Shown piece after piece: positions 1 through 9,736 of a DNA stretch of 64,000 nucleotides. Source of the DNA: Sphingobacterium arenae (GTDB lineage: Bacteria; Bacteroidota; Bacteroidia; Sphingobacteriales; Sphingobacteriaceae). The DNA lies in NCBI RefSeq assembly GCF_014692505.1, contig NZ_JACNYK010000001.1:939922-1003921 (forward strand). Direction: 5' to 3'. The notes beneath the pieces were generated by a model. The model was not told where the DNA came from. It saw nothing but the letters and a program-made list of their open reading frames with translations, and did not search any database. Position 1 is the stretch's first letter, and each line of letters opens with the position of its first letter. The position numbers and the translations under genes are program-made.

Positions 1-2160
1 AAATTAAATGCCGAAACAGTTGCTTTCCAATTCGAGCAATGGTTTGGAAAAGCATACGAAATGGTGGGCCGGGAACTGGCAAAAGATGTTCTTACTGTCT
101 ATCATATCGATTCTTGGGAATCGGGTAGCCAAAATTGGACAAAGCAGATGCCGCAGGAGTTTAGCACAAGGAGAGGATATGATCTTACGACCTATCTCCC
201 TGTATTAGCCGGATATATTGTTAATAGTGTCGAAGAATCCGAAGCTTTCCTGCACGACTTCCGCGAGACGATCGCTGATCTGTTGCAGGAGAAGGGTTAT
301 CAAACGCTCCGCCAGAAGTCGGATGAATATGGAGTGGAATTTACGGCGGAGATGACGGCTCCCGTCATGTTGAGCGACGGTATGGAACATTTCGGCTGGA
401 CAGACAGGCCGATGGGTGAGTTTTGGTTCAGGAGTCCGTCGCATGATAAACCTAATGATATCTTAGACGCGATCTCCGGCGGACACATCTATGGAAAGAA
501 TAACATTATGGCAGAGGCGTTTACGCAGATCCGCATGGAATGGGATGAGCATCCGCGCTTGTTAAAATCGCTTCAAGATCGAAACTTTGCATTAGGTATC
601 AATAGTTTAGTTTATCATGTTTATGTGCATAATCCTTGGATGGATCGTAAACCGGGAATGACATTAGACGGTATAGGACTTTATTTTCAGCGCGATCAGA
701 CTTGGTGGAAGCCCGGAAAAGCGTGGGTCGACTACGCCATACGTGCACAGCAATTATTGCAGGTAGGTAAACCGCAACGGGATATCGCCGTATTTATAGG
801 GGAAGAAATGCCCCGAAGATCACTGCTGCCAGACCGGTTGACAACAACGCTGCCGGGGATTATTGGGCAGTTCCGGGTGAAACGGACAGACTCCTTGATG
901 CTTAACGAAGGCTGGCCTACACAGAAGATCGCCAGTGTGACCACCAGTGCGAATATGTATAATCCGGCAGATTGGGTGGATCCGTTACGGGGATATGCCT
1001 ACGATTCGTTTAACCCGGATGTTTTACTGAACCAAGCGAAAGTGGTGGATGGCAACGTTATATTTGCCGATCATATTGCCTATCGTTTGCTGGTGGTACC
1101 TGGGCAACATCTTTTGAATCCTACACCAAACCATTTCTCACTGCCCGTACTACAGAAGTTTGCGGATTTAGCGGAACAGGGAGCAAGCCTGTTGTTTAAG
1201 GAAAAACCTATGCATATACATGGTATTGCTGCTAAACAAGATTCTATCGCTTTTCAAGAGATAGTCGATAAACTCTTTAATGATATGCAGATGACGGATG
1301 GTTTACACTATAAATCCGTCGGAAAAGGTAAGGTTTATCTGGGTGTATATCATGCGGATAGTTTTGGTCCGTTGGGCATAAAAGAGGATGTGATCATTGA
1401 TAACAAAAATAATGCATCCATTTCTTGGAACCACCGACATTTTGAAGGAGGAGATAGCTATTTCATAGCCAATCAAGATAGTCTACAGCGGGAAGCTTCT
1501 TTATCGTTTAGAGCAACTGCATCATATATTTATTTGTATGATGTTCTACAGGATAGATTATTGCCCGTTTCTTCGGTACAAAAAGATAATCGTACCGAGC
1601 TAAATATAGCATTTGAGCCGTTCCAGTCATTTTTTGTATTATTTAGCGAAAGCCAGCTAAATCTTCCAGATTGGGAGGTCGCGAAAGTAGAGACATTAAA
1701 AGGCGAATGGGATTTACAGCTGGCGGGTGTGAAACACGAACCCATAAAGCAACAACAGCCAGATTTCTGGACGACATCGGCAGTGGATGATGTGCGTTAT
1801 CATTCCGGGATGGGCAGCTACTCCTTAACCTTCGATCAGCCTAAGAAAATCGGTAAACAACGCGTAACCTTGAAACTAGAAAGAGTGGAAAGCCTTGCAG
1901 AGATCGTGTTGAACGGGAAAGAGGTCGGTGTTATATGGACAAACCCGTTGGAGATTGATGTAACGGACTATTTGACACGTGGGAAAAATAAACTGGAGGT
2001 GCGCGTATATAATACTTGGGGTAACCGTTTTGGCTATGAAAGCCGTCATGAACCGGCAGAAAGACTTATTCAAACGATAGCAACACCGAAATATTTGAAA
2101 GACTTGCAGGAATCTGGATTGCAGGGAGATATCCAATTGATATGGTATCATAAAAAATGA
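1..2160 (+). CDS. GH106-type alpha-L-rhamnosidase, 5' end outside the window
   Basis: The reading frame is open from base 1, so this is the C-terminal 719 residues of a longer protein. It should release L-rhamnose from pectin side chains or backbone in the periplasm or at the surface. The visible part carries the GH106 barrel signature HIDSWESGSQNW near its start, followed by RRGYDLTTYLPVLAG. It ends in a galactose-binding-like beta-sandwich containing EVGVIWTNPLEIDVTDYL, where the last roughly 130 residues resemble the C-termini of the two other GH106-type proteins in this window. Its stop overlaps the start of the next gene (ATGA), so the two are probably translated together. Family assignment is firm; linkage specificity cannot be read from sequence. 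The missing N-terminus means the signal peptide cannot be checked. Confidence 0.85.
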   Translation, partial: KLNAETVAFQFEQWFGKAYEMVGRELAKDVLTVYHIDSWESGSQNWTKQMPQEFSTRRGYDLTTYLPVLAGYIVNSVEESEAFLHDFRETIADLLQEKGYQTLRQKSDEYGVEFTAEMTAPVMLSDGMEHFGWTDRPMGEFWFRSPSHDKPNDILDAISGGHIYGKNNIMAEAFTQIRMEWDEHPRLLKSLQDRNFALGINSLVYHVYVHNPWMDRKPGMTLDGIGLYFQRDQTWWKPGKAWVDYAIRAQQLLQVGKPQRDIAVFIGEEMPRRSLLPDRLTTTLPGIIGQFRVKRTDSLMLNEGWPTQKIASVTTSANMYNPADWVDPLRGYAYDSFNPDVLLNQAKVVDGNVIFADHIAYRLLVVPGQHLLNPTPNHFSLPVLQKFADLAEQGASLLFKEKPMHIHGIAAKQDSIAFQEIVDKLFNDMQMTDGLHYKSVGKGKVYLGVYHADSFGPLGIKEDVIIDNKNNASISWNHRHFEGGDSYFIANQDSLQREASLSFRATASYIYLYDVLQDRLLPVSSVQKDNRTELNIAFEPFQSFFVLFSESQLNLPDWEVAKVETLKGEWDLQLAGVKHEPIKQQQPDFWTTSAVDDVRYHSGMGSYSLTFDQPKKIGKQRVTLKLERVESLAEIVLNGKEVGVIWTNPLEIDVTDYLTRGKNKLEVRVYNTWGNRFGYESRHEPAERLIQTIATPKYLKDLQESGLQGDIQLIWYHKK

Positions 2161-4184
2161 ACAACATGAAAGCAAAAAACAATCTACTTATACTTGCTTT
2201 GTCTGGTTTGCTAACCGGACAGTTATATGCGCAAGAAAAAGCGATTACAAATACGGGAGAAAGTCCTTTCGCCGTACAAAATGCCGTAAATATGGGGGAT
2301 GTGTCTTGGACAAAAGGTTTCTGGGCAGAACGTACGAGCGTTTGTTACGAGCGTATGGTACCCCACCTTTGGGATGTATACACGAGTGCAGATATCAGCC
2401 ACGCTTACCGTAACTTTGAAATCGCTGCGGGCCTAGCGGAAGGAGAACATAAAGGGCCTTCGTTTCATGATGGCGATTTTTATAAAACATTAGAGGCCGT
2501 TTGTGCATTATACGCGCAGACGAAAGACGAGCGTTTGCTGCAAATGATTGATGAAGTGACACCCGTGATCGCAAAATCGCAACGCGAAGATGGATATATC
2601 TACACAAAAGCAACCATCGACCAACGTAATTCTGGTGAGAATATCGAATTTCAGGATCGTTTAAGCTTTGAAGCCTATAACATCGGACATTTGATGACCG
2701 CCGGATGCATACACTACCGGGTAACGGGAAACAAGAACCTCTTGAATATCGCGGTTAAGGCGGCCGATTATCTCTACGGTTTCTATAAAAAATCGAATCC
2801 TACCTTAGCACGAAATGCTATCTGCCCATCGCATTACATGGGGACAATCGAGCTGTATCGCACGACGAAAGATCCTAAATATTTAGAATTGGCACAACAC
2901 CTGGTCGATATTAAAGGGGAAATTGAAGACGGTACAGATGACAACCAAGATCGTATTCCGTTTCGTCAGCAGAATAAAGCCATGGGGCACGCGGTGAGAG
3001 CAAGCTATCTTTACGCCGGGGTAACCGATTTGGTTACAGAGATACAGGATACCACGTTGAGCAATCGTCTTTTTGCCATATGGGATGATGTCGTTAAGCA
3101 CAAAATGTATATTACCGGAGGCTTGGGTTCCCTGTATGATGGAACATCACCGGATGGTACTTCTTACAACCCCACCGATGTACAGAAAATACACCAGGCT
3201 TTTGGGCGAGACTATCAACTGCCGAATTTAACAGCACATAATGAAACCTGCGCGAATATAGGCAATATGCTCTGGAACTGGCGGATGGCAGGCTTGACAG
3301 GCGATGCGAAATATATTGATGTACTCGAGTTAGCACTTTACAATAGTGTTTTGTCGGGCATCAGTTTAGATGGTGATAAGTTTTTATATACCAATCCGTT
3401 AAGCTATTCGTCTAACCTGCCTTTTCAGCAACGTTGGTCTAAAAAGCGCGTGCCTTATATTTCCTTGTCTAATTGCTGTCCGCCGAATGTGGTACGTACG
3501 ATTGCGGAGGTTAGCAGTTATGCCTACAGTGTGTCCGATGACGCGGTATGGGTGAACCTGTTTGGTGGAAATATCCTCGATACCGAATATAAAGGCCAAA
3601 AAATTAAAATTTCACAAGAGTCGAACTATCCATGGGATGGTGACGCGTCGTTTGTTGTGGAGGAATTGCCCGCAAATTACGTTTTAAAATTACGTATACC
3701 GGGTTGGGCAGATGATGCCAAGATTATGAAAAACAATAAGGAGGTTGCCTTTCAGACAGAAAAGGGGTACGCGATATTGTCTGCCGGACTAAAAAAAGGA
3801 GACCGCATCACCCTTCAGCTACCCATGAACGTGACATTTATGGAAGCAAATCCATTGGTAGAGGAAGCACGAAACCAAGTAGCCGTAATGCGTGGACCGG
3901 TAGTTTACTGCCTTGAAAAAGCGGATGTTCCGGAAAATGCAGATATATTTGATTTGAAGATTAATGCATCGAGTAGCTTTGAGCCCGTAGAGGAATCGGT
4001 TCTTGGACAATCGATTGTATTCTTACAAGGCAATGCTTACACCGATAATACCGAAAAGTGGAACACACTATATAGGAAAGTATCAGCCGACGAACAAGAA
4101 GCTGTGTCGGTAAAGCTTGTTCCGTATTTCGCATGGGGAAACCGTACATTCGGTGATATGGCCGTTTGGTTGCCGCGCAAGTAG
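2157..4184 (+). CDS. GH127 beta-L-arabinofuranosidase (DUF1680 family)
   Basis: A 675-residue exported enzyme with an N-terminal signal peptide ending near QLYAQ. It carries the GH127 core: HNETCANIGN (Glu363, Cys365) and the twin cysteines of SNCCPPN (Cys440, Cys441). In the characterised family member HypBA1 the equivalent residues are the zinc ligands, and one of the paired cysteines is the nucleophile, so the active site looks intact. Expected reaction: hydrolysis of terminal beta-L-arabinofuranosyl (or a related furanosyl sugar such as aceric acid) from glycans. The start overlaps the GH106 stop by four bases; a second ATG three codons later (2166) is an alternative start. Together with GH106 it suggests an arabinose- and rhamnose-bearing pectin side chain as substrate. 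Confidence 0.87.
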   Translation: MNNMKAKNNLLILALSGLLTGQLYAQEKAITNTGESPFAVQNAVNMGDVSWTKGFWAERTSVCYERMVPHLWDVYTSADISHAYRNFEIAAGLAEGEHKGPSFHDGDFYKTLEAVCALYAQTKDERLLQMIDEVTPVIAKSQREDGYIYTKATIDQRNSGENIEFQDRLSFEAYNIGHLMTAGCIHYRVTGNKNLLNIAVKAADYLYGFYKKSNPTLARNAICPSHYMGTIELYRTTKDPKYLELAQHLVDIKGEIEDGTDDNQDRIPFRQQNKAMGHAVRASYLYAGVTDLVTEIQDTTLSNRLFAIWDDVVKHKMYITGGLGSLYDGTSPDGTSYNPTDVQKIHQAFGRDYQLPNLTAHNETCANIGNMLWNWRMAGLTGDAKYIDVLELALYNSVLSGISLDGDKFLYTNPLSYSSNLPFQQRWSKKRVPYISLSNCCPPNVVRTIAEVSSYAYSVSDDAVWVNLFGGNILDTEYKGQKIKISQESNYPWDGDASFVVEELPANYVLKLRIPGWADDAKIMKNNKEVAFQTEKGYAILSAGLKKGDRITLQLPMNVTFMEANPLVEEARNQVAVMRGPVVYCLEKADVPENADIFDLKINASSSFEPVEESVLGQSIVFLQGNAYTDNTEKWNTLYRKVSADEQEAVSVKLVPYFAWGNRTFGDMAVWLPRK

Positions 4185-4242
4185 TGATGAATTATAAGTG
4201 GTAAGTGACTGTTTAACTTTCTCACTTTTTTAAGATAAAAAA

Positions 4243-5661
4243 ATGAAACATTTAATTCTCGCACTGCTAGTATTCGCCTTCCTCGGTTCGCATGCCGAGG
4301 TGCGTCTTTCTGCCATTTTTACAGATGGTATGGTCTTGCAGCAGAAAAAGAGTGTCCCGATTTGGGGATGGGCAGGTAAGGCTGCTACGATAAAAGTGAA
4401 AACCTCCTGGGATAAGAAAGAATATCAGGTAAAGGCCAATGAAAAAGGTGTGTGGCGTGTGTTCATCCAAACACCGGAAGCAGGGGGGCCATATAGCCTG
4501 ACAGTTTCGGAAGAGAATACGATCGTACTGGACGATGTATTGATCGGCGAGGTATGGTTGTGTTCTGGACAATCCAATATGGAGATGCCATTGAAGGGGT
4601 ATCCCGCACAACCGATTATCGGTAGTACCGATGCTATTTTGGGGTCTAAAGATGAACAGTTGCGATTATATACGGTGCCACGCAACCCTCAACTAAAGCC
4701 GGCGGACGACAGCAAACCTTCTGTATGGAAGAAAGCTAATCCTCAAAACGTGGCTAATTTTAGTGCAACGGCTTATTTCTTCGGACGGAGATTACGAGAT
4801 GTCTTGGATGTACCTGTTGGGCTTGTTCACAGTAGCTATGGTGGTTCGAATATAGAAGCCTGGATGGATGCCGCTTGGTTGCAAGACATCGAAGGGGTCG
4901 AAATTCCACAACAAGAAGAAGGACTTAAAGATAAAAACCGTGTACCTACTATGCTGTACAACGGCATGATCCATCCATTGGTAGAATATGGGATTAAAGG
5001 TATGATTTGGTACCAGGGCGAATCAAACTACGAAACAGCAGATCGATATGAAATCTTGTTTCCGCGCATGGTGGCGAAATATCGCGCGTTGTGGAAAGAT
5101 GATATGTTGCCCTTTTATTTTACACAGATTGCCCCGTTTGATTATGCGTCTTTACCACCATATTACGTTGGCGGAAAATATAATTCGGCATTTATACGGG
5201 ATGCGCAACGAAAATCCTTGGAAAAGATGCCGGAATCTGGCATGGCCGTTACGATGGATATAGGGGAGAAGAATTGTATCCATCCCGCGCATAAGAAAGA
5301 AGGAGGTGATCGCTTAGCTTTATTGGCCCTAGGTGATGCTTATCATATAGAAGGGCTAAACCATAGGAGTCCAGTTTACGATAGCATTGCTATTGACGGT
5401 AGCACGGTAGTCGTATATTTTAAGGATGCACCATTAGGGTTGACATCCTTCGGAAAGGATATCAAAAGCTTTGAAATTGCGGGAGAAAATAAAGTTTTCT
5501 ACCCTGCTAGTGCGATTGTACAGGGTAAAACGATCGTTGTGTCGTCTCCACGTGTAGCCCATCCCGTTGCTGTGCGCTATGCGTTTAAAGATTTTGTGTT
5601 GGGAGACTTGTTTGGTGTTAACGGACTGCCTGTGGGTTCGTTCCGAACGGATGATTGGTAA
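4243..5661 (+). CDS. SASA-type carbohydrate acetylesterase (sialate O-acetylesterase family)
   Basis: A 472-residue SGNH-fold esterase with a short signal peptide (cleavage near LGSHA). The N-terminal beta-sandwich (about 20-100) precedes the SASA domain, whose nucleophile block GQSNMEMP lies near residue 110. The second block MIWYQGESN lies near 260, and the region NCIHPAHKKEGGDRLA holds the catalytic His. The family removes O-acetyl groups from sugars; in a pectin locus the likely substrates are acetylated rhamnose, galacturonate or side-chain sugars rather than sialic acid. It lies 58 bp after the GH127 gene with no visible terminator, so it is probably the third gene of that operon. The true ester target is inferred only from context. 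Confidence 0.83.
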   Translation: MKHLILALLVFAFLGSHAEVRLSAIFTDGMVLQQKKSVPIWGWAGKAATIKVKTSWDKKEYQVKANEKGVWRVFIQTPEAGGPYSLTVSEENTIVLDDVLIGEVWLCSGQSNMEMPLKGYPAQPIIGSTDAILGSKDEQLRLYTVPRNPQLKPADDSKPSVWKKANPQNVANFSATAYFFGRRLRDVLDVPVGLVHSSYGGSNIEAWMDAAWLQDIEGVEIPQQEEGLKDKNRVPTMLYNGMIHPLVEYGIKGMIWYQGESNYETADRYEILFPRMVAKYRALWKDDMLPFYFTQIAPFDYASLPPYYVGGKYNSAFIRDAQRKSLEKMPESGMAVTMDIGEKNCIHPAHKKEGGDRLALLALGDAYHIEGLNHRSPVYDSIAIDGSTVVVYFKDAPLGLTSFGKDIKSFEIAGENKVFYPASAIVQGKTIVVSSPRVAHPVAVRYAFKDFVLGDLFGVNGLPVGSFRTDDW

Positions 5662-6174
5662 TCTTTTTTCCACTTTATCCATTAGAGTTTGTTTTTAACG
5701 GAATGGATGAGCACTTCGTGGTTTGACCGCAAAAGTGGAGCAAAACTCGTCACTTCGGATATTTGACAGGGAGGGACAGTACTAAGGATGAGTTTGTGCA
5801 GTCGTCAAATATCCGGAGGTGACTTTAGGTGTTAATTAGGGATAGTACAATTTGTATAGTCTGTTAATTTTTGTTTCTACGGTATTTAATAAACAAGAAT
5901 AAAAAAGGATGTAGACACCCACGCACGCGGTACGCGGGCAAAAAGGGCCTAGCATTGTTCCGCGGCCAGCTTTACGCCGGCTATTCCGTTAAAAACAGCA
6001 TGCTGTCTGACCGAAGGGAGTTGCATGCTGTTTCGGAATAGACAAGTAAAGGTAGCGGAACGATGCAAGTCTTGACTTTTTTTGCTTCGTTTTTTGTGTC
6101 AAGACAAAAAATGAAGGGAGTACAATTTGTGATGTCTGACAGTAGAGCGAACAGACGCAAAAAATGAAATAAGG
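5662..6174. repeat. Non-coding region with nested inverted repeats and a flanking 12-bp direct repeat
   Basis: No gene fits this 513-bp stretch. It contains several strong palindromes. TCCACTTT (5669) pairs with AAAGTGGA (5732), enclosing ATCCATT/AATGGAT. A 19-20 bp near-perfect stem joins 5749-5767 to 5804-5823. A long interrupted stem spans 5952-6066, in four nested blocks: 5952-5963 with 6055-6066, 5970-5975 with 6046-6051, 5981-5988 with 6034-6041, and 5994-6003 with 6023-6032. A further stem, GTCTTGAC/GTCAAGAC, lies at 6069-6076 and 6098-6105. AGTACAATTTGT occurs at 5844-5855 and again at 6119-6130. The architecture suggests an inserted, non-autonomous multi-copy repeat or a structured RNA. 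It may also terminate the upstream operon. Confidence 0.6.
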
Positions 6175-8505
6175 ATGAATAGATTAGCCTATATTGCTAT
6201 CGTATTATTGATCGGCTGTGTGCAGCTTAGCGCTACGGTATATGCACAGGAATTTAATTGGGAAGATTATTATATCACCTGGGATAAACCGAGTAAACAT
6301 TCCGGAGAGTCCATGCCATTGGGGGGAGGGGATATAGGTCTGAATGTATGGGTAGAAAATGGCGACATTCTTTTCTATTTAGGTAAATCGGGCGCTTTTG
6401 ATGAAAATAACACCCTATTGAAACTCGGTCGGGTACGTCTAAAACTTTATCCTAACCCGTTTGAAGGTACCGTATTTAAGCAACAGTTGCAGGTGGATAA
6501 GGGGCAGGTTATTATTTCGGGAGAACATCATGGTATAAAGGCGGAAGTGTCTTTGTGGGTCGACGTGGAGCGTCCAAATGTTTACGTGGATATTCAGGCG
6601 AATAAAAAAATGGCGGTGGAAGCCGCTTACGAAAGTTGGCGTTATAAAGAGCGCTTTCCTAAAAAGAGAGAAAATAATGCCAACTCGTGGAAATGGGCTC
6701 CTCCACATGAGGTGGTGACAAAACGGGATAGCATTTATACGCGAGATGATAAAGTGGTGTTTTTCCACCAGAATTCGGATAGTAGCGTATTTGATATTGT
6801 CGTGCGACAGCAAGGGATGGAATCGGTGAAGGATTCTTTATACAATCCACTCGACGGGTTGATCTCGGGCGGAATGTTGCAAAGTCAGGATTTTACCTTC
6901 GTCGAACAGCGTTCGGGTAAATATATGGATACCGACTATCAAGCTTGGGTGCTGAAAAGCAAAAAGCCTGCTGCCAAACACGCCTTGCAGGTGTCATTAC
7001 ATGTAGCGGGGCCGGTTTCGTTAGCCGATTGGCAGCAACAGCTAAAGGATTTGGCCTATTCGAAGGAATCAAAATCCCGCACGAAGAGCCGGAATCTGGA
7101 ATGGTGGCGCAACTTCTGGGATAGAAGCTATATTCGCATACAACCCACTACACCAGATGAGCATAATGAGCGTTGGCAAGTGGGCCGTAACTATCAGCTT
7201 TTCCGCTTTATGTTGGCCGCAAATGCCTATGGTGAATATCCGACAAAATTTAATGGTGGATTGTTCACGTACGATCCATCATCTATTGACAGCACAATGA
7301 ATTTTACACCTGACTTCCGCAATTGGGGAGGAGGAACCCACACGGCGCAAAACCAACGTTTGGTATATTGGCCTATGCTAAAAAGTGGCGACTTTGATAT
7401 GATGCCAGCGCAGTTCAAGTTTTACCAACGGATACAGCGCAACGCGGAATGGCGATCGAAAGTATATTGGGGTCACGATGGTGCGAGCTTTACTGAGCAG
7501 ATTGAGAATTTTGGGTTGCCGAACCCGGCAGAATATAATTGGAAACGACCCGAAGATTATGATAAGGGCGTTGAATATAATGCTTGGTTGGAGCATCAGT
7601 GGGATACGGTACTGGAATTCTGTATGATGATGCTGGAAACAGCTCATTACAACGATGCCGATATCCGTCCTTATATTCCTTTTATAGAAAGCTGTTTGCG
7701 ATTCTTCGACGAGCACTATCAATATCAGGCAAAAAAACTTGGAAGTAAGGTTTTAGATCAAAACGGGCATTTGGTTTTCTATCCCGGTTCTTCGGCAGAA
7801 ACATATAAAATGGCCTACAATGCATCGACGACGGTAGCCGCATTGCAAGAAGTTACCCGAAGGATGTTGTCACTTTCCGCAGCAGTGGTAAATGATTCAT
7901 TACGAACTTATCTGGAGGAATTCCAGCAAAAGATACCGCCTTTACCCACTAGAGTACTAAATGGGAAGAAAATGTTGGCACCGGCTGAAATATGGGCTCG
8001 AATTAATAATACAGAAGCACCACAGCTATATGGTGTATATCCTTGGGGGATATATGGCGTGGGAAGACCGGATATGGACGTCGCGTTAAATACCTTTCAT
8101 GACGATCCCGATGTGTTAAAATTCAGGAGTCATGTTGGCTGGAAACAGGATAATATTTTTGCCGCACGCCTAGGACTAACAGCAGAAGCTAAAAAATTTA
8201 CCACCCTTAAATTAAAAAATGCGGATCGACGTTTTCCGACCTTTTGGGGGCCTGGTTTTGATTGGGTTCCAGATCATAATTGGGGAGGGTCAGGCATGAT
8301 TGGCCTACAAGAAATGTTATTGCAGGCAGTGGACGATAAACTCTACCTTTTCCCGGCTTGGCCAGTAGAATGGGACGTAGATTTCAAGCTTCATGCCCCC
8401 CATCAAACAACGGTAGAAGGCAAATTACGTAACGGGAAGCTCGTCGATCTACGGGTATTACCAGAGAAGCGAACAGCGGATGTTATCAATATGCTTGGAC
8501 GATAA
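6175..8505 (+). CDS. Secreted DUF5703 protein, probable six-hairpin glycosidase
   Basis: A 776-residue protein with a clear signal peptide (cleavage after ATVYAQ). The N-terminal region (about 30-310) matches the DUF5703 style, with W(D)KPSKHSGESMPLGGGDIG and LKLGRVRLKLYP. The rest resembles the alpha/alpha six-hairpin glycosidases, with aromatic- and acid-rich motifs such as SGDFDMMPAQFKFYQ and YWGHDGASFTEQ. Proteins of this type are common in Bacteroidota polysaccharide loci, but to my knowledge the reaction is not established. It stands alone between the repeat region and rhaT, so its promoter must lie in or just after the repeats; none of the shared CAKGA-type operators is visible there. 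Function is inferred only as glycan processing. Confidence 0.72.
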   Translation: MNRLAYIAIVLLIGCVQLSATVYAQEFNWEDYYITWDKPSKHSGESMPLGGGDIGLNVWVENGDILFYLGKSGAFDENNTLLKLGRVRLKLYPNPFEGTVFKQQLQVDKGQVIISGEHHGIKAEVSLWVDVERPNVYVDIQANKKMAVEAAYESWRYKERFPKKRENNANSWKWAPPHEVVTKRDSIYTRDDKVVFFHQNSDSSVFDIVVRQQGMESVKDSLYNPLDGLISGGMLQSQDFTFVEQRSGKYMDTDYQAWVLKSKKPAAKHALQVSLHVAGPVSLADWQQQLKDLAYSKESKSRTKSRNLEWWRNFWDRSYIRIQPTTPDEHNERWQVGRNYQLFRFMLAANAYGEYPTKFNGGLFTYDPSSIDSTMNFTPDFRNWGGGTHTAQNQRLVYWPMLKSGDFDMMPAQFKFYQRIQRNAEWRSKVYWGHDGASFTEQIENFGLPNPAEYNWKRPEDYDKGVEYNAWLEHQWDTVLEFCMMMLETAHYNDADIRPYIPFIESCLRFFDEHYQYQAKKLGSKVLDQNGHLVFYPGSSAETYKMAYNASTTVAALQEVTRRMLSLSAAVVNDSLRTYLEEFQQKIPPLPTRVLNGKKMLAPAEIWARINNTEAPQLYGVYPWGIYGVGRPDMDVALNTFHDDPDVLKFRSHVGWKQDNIFAARLGLTAEAKKFTTLKLKNADRRFPTFWGPGFDWVPDHNWGGSGMIGLQEMLLQAVDDKLYLFPAWPVEWDVDFKLHAPHQTTVEGKLRNGKLVDLRVLPEKRTADVINMLGR

Positions 8506-8551
8506 TCGATAACACACGTTACCCATGGAAAACAAATTGAACGACGGGATA

Positions 8552-8596
8552 CATGACAGAACATAACAGTTTTCTCTATTATTCCTTTTACCTTGG
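8552..8596 (+). promoter_or_regulatory. Direct-repeat operator and -7 box of the rhaT operon
   Basis: Half-sites CATGACAG (8552-8559) and CATAACAG (8562-8569) start 10 bp apart. A TACCTTGG -7 box begins at 8589, exactly 37 bp after the first half-site starts. It is nearly identical to the susC site at 38466, and both are followed directly by TTTT. The rhaT start codon lies about 44 bp downstream of the -7 box. Confidence 0.7.
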
Positions 8597-8639
8597 AACG
8601 TTCTTATGAAGAATCGATATATTATTTAATACATAATTT

Positions 8640-9713
8640 ATGAATGCATTAGCTGGAGTTTTATTCCACTTTATAGGCGGTTTTGCGTCTGGTAGCTTCT
8701 ATGTTCCTTACAAGAAAGTAAGAGGATGGTCATGGGAAGCAATGTGGATTCTCGGGGGACTCTTTTCTTGGATTATTGTGCCACCCATCGCGGCTTGGCT
8801 TACGATCCCGAATTTTGGAGATATCATCCGGGAAGCGGATGCGTCAACCTTAGGTTACACGTATTTATTTGGGCTCTTATGGGGTATCGGTGGCCTGACC
8901 TATGGTTTGGGCGTACGTTATCTTGGGGTGTCGTTAGGTAGTAGTGTCATGTTGGGCTTGAGTATGGTATTTGGCTCGTTAATGCCCGCTATTTACTATT
9001 TTTTCAACCAATCGCCCGGTAAACAAGGTATCGATTATTTCTTTACCACAAACGCAGGAATCTGTGTAATGATAGGGCTTTTGGTCTGTATAGTGGGAAT
9101 ATATCTCTGTGGACGTGCAGGGATCTTAAAAGAAAGAAGTTTAGCCTCCCTGTCAGCAGAAGCAAAGTTGGGGTACAATTTCGGAGTAGGAATTGTCGTG
9201 GCGATTGTATCCGGCGTGTTGAGTGCCTGCTTTAACTTTGGTATCGAAGCCGGAAAACCACTGGCGGATGTTGCGAATCAACTCTGGAAGGCAGCAAATC
9301 CTAATCAGGGCGAATTCCTGTATCAAAATAACGTGAGTTACGTCGTCATCCTATGGGGAGGATTCACAACGAATGTGATCTGGTGCCTTTATTTATTGAC
9401 AAAAAACAAAACATTTTCTGATTATACGAATAAAACAGCTCCGCTGCGGAAGAACCTTTTGCTATGTGCATTGGGAGGAACGACTTGGTATCTACAGTTT
9501 TTCTTCTACGGTATGGGCGAAAGCCGTCTCGGAAACGGAGCGAGCTCCTGGATTCTCCATATGGCGTTTATCATTTTGATCGCCAATGCTTGGGGTGTTA
9601 TCTTAAAAGAATGGAAAGGGGTGAATAAATCGACCTATACCTCTATTATAGCTGGTATTGCGACGATTATCCTGTCTATTTGTATTGTTGGATTAGCAAA
9701 AACATTAGAATAA
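8640..9713 (+). CDS. rhaT: L-rhamnose/H+ symporter RhaT
   Basis: A 357-residue inner-membrane protein with about ten hydrophobic helices from the first residue on. It has the RhaT opening HFIGGFASGSFYVPYKKV and the conserved segments GLLWGIGGLTYGLGVRYLG and LGSSVMLGLSMVFGSLMP. RhaT imports L-rhamnose with a proton. It heads the rhamnose catabolic operon: rhaEW follows after 23 bp and rhaI after another 23 bp. The promoter upstream carries the operator shared with the RG-I enzyme genes, so uptake is expected to be induced together with polysaccharide breakdown. No odd features; family length is normal. Confidence 0.95.
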   Translation: MNALAGVLFHFIGGFASGSFYVPYKKVRGWSWEAMWILGGLFSWIIVPPIAAWLTIPNFGDIIREADASTLGYTYLFGLLWGIGGLTYGLGVRYLGVSLGSSVMLGLSMVFGSLMPAIYYFFNQSPGKQGIDYFFTTNAGICVMIGLLVCIVGIYLCGRAGILKERSLASLSAEAKLGYNFGVGIVVAIVSGVLSACFNFGIEAGKPLADVANQLWKAANPNQGEFLYQNNVSYVVILWGGFTTNVIWCLYLLTKNKTFSDYTNKTAPLRKNLLLCALGGTTWYLQFFFYGMGESRLGNGASSWILHMAFIILIANAWGVILKEWKGVNKSTYTSIIAGIATIILSICIVGLAKTLE

Positions 9714-9736
9714 TAAAATATCAAATTTAAATAGCC

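Noticed and set aside
5952..6066. Reading the nested stem as a rho-independent terminator
   Set aside because: The stem is far longer than usual terminators, is interrupted by several internal loops, and is not followed directly by a T-run.
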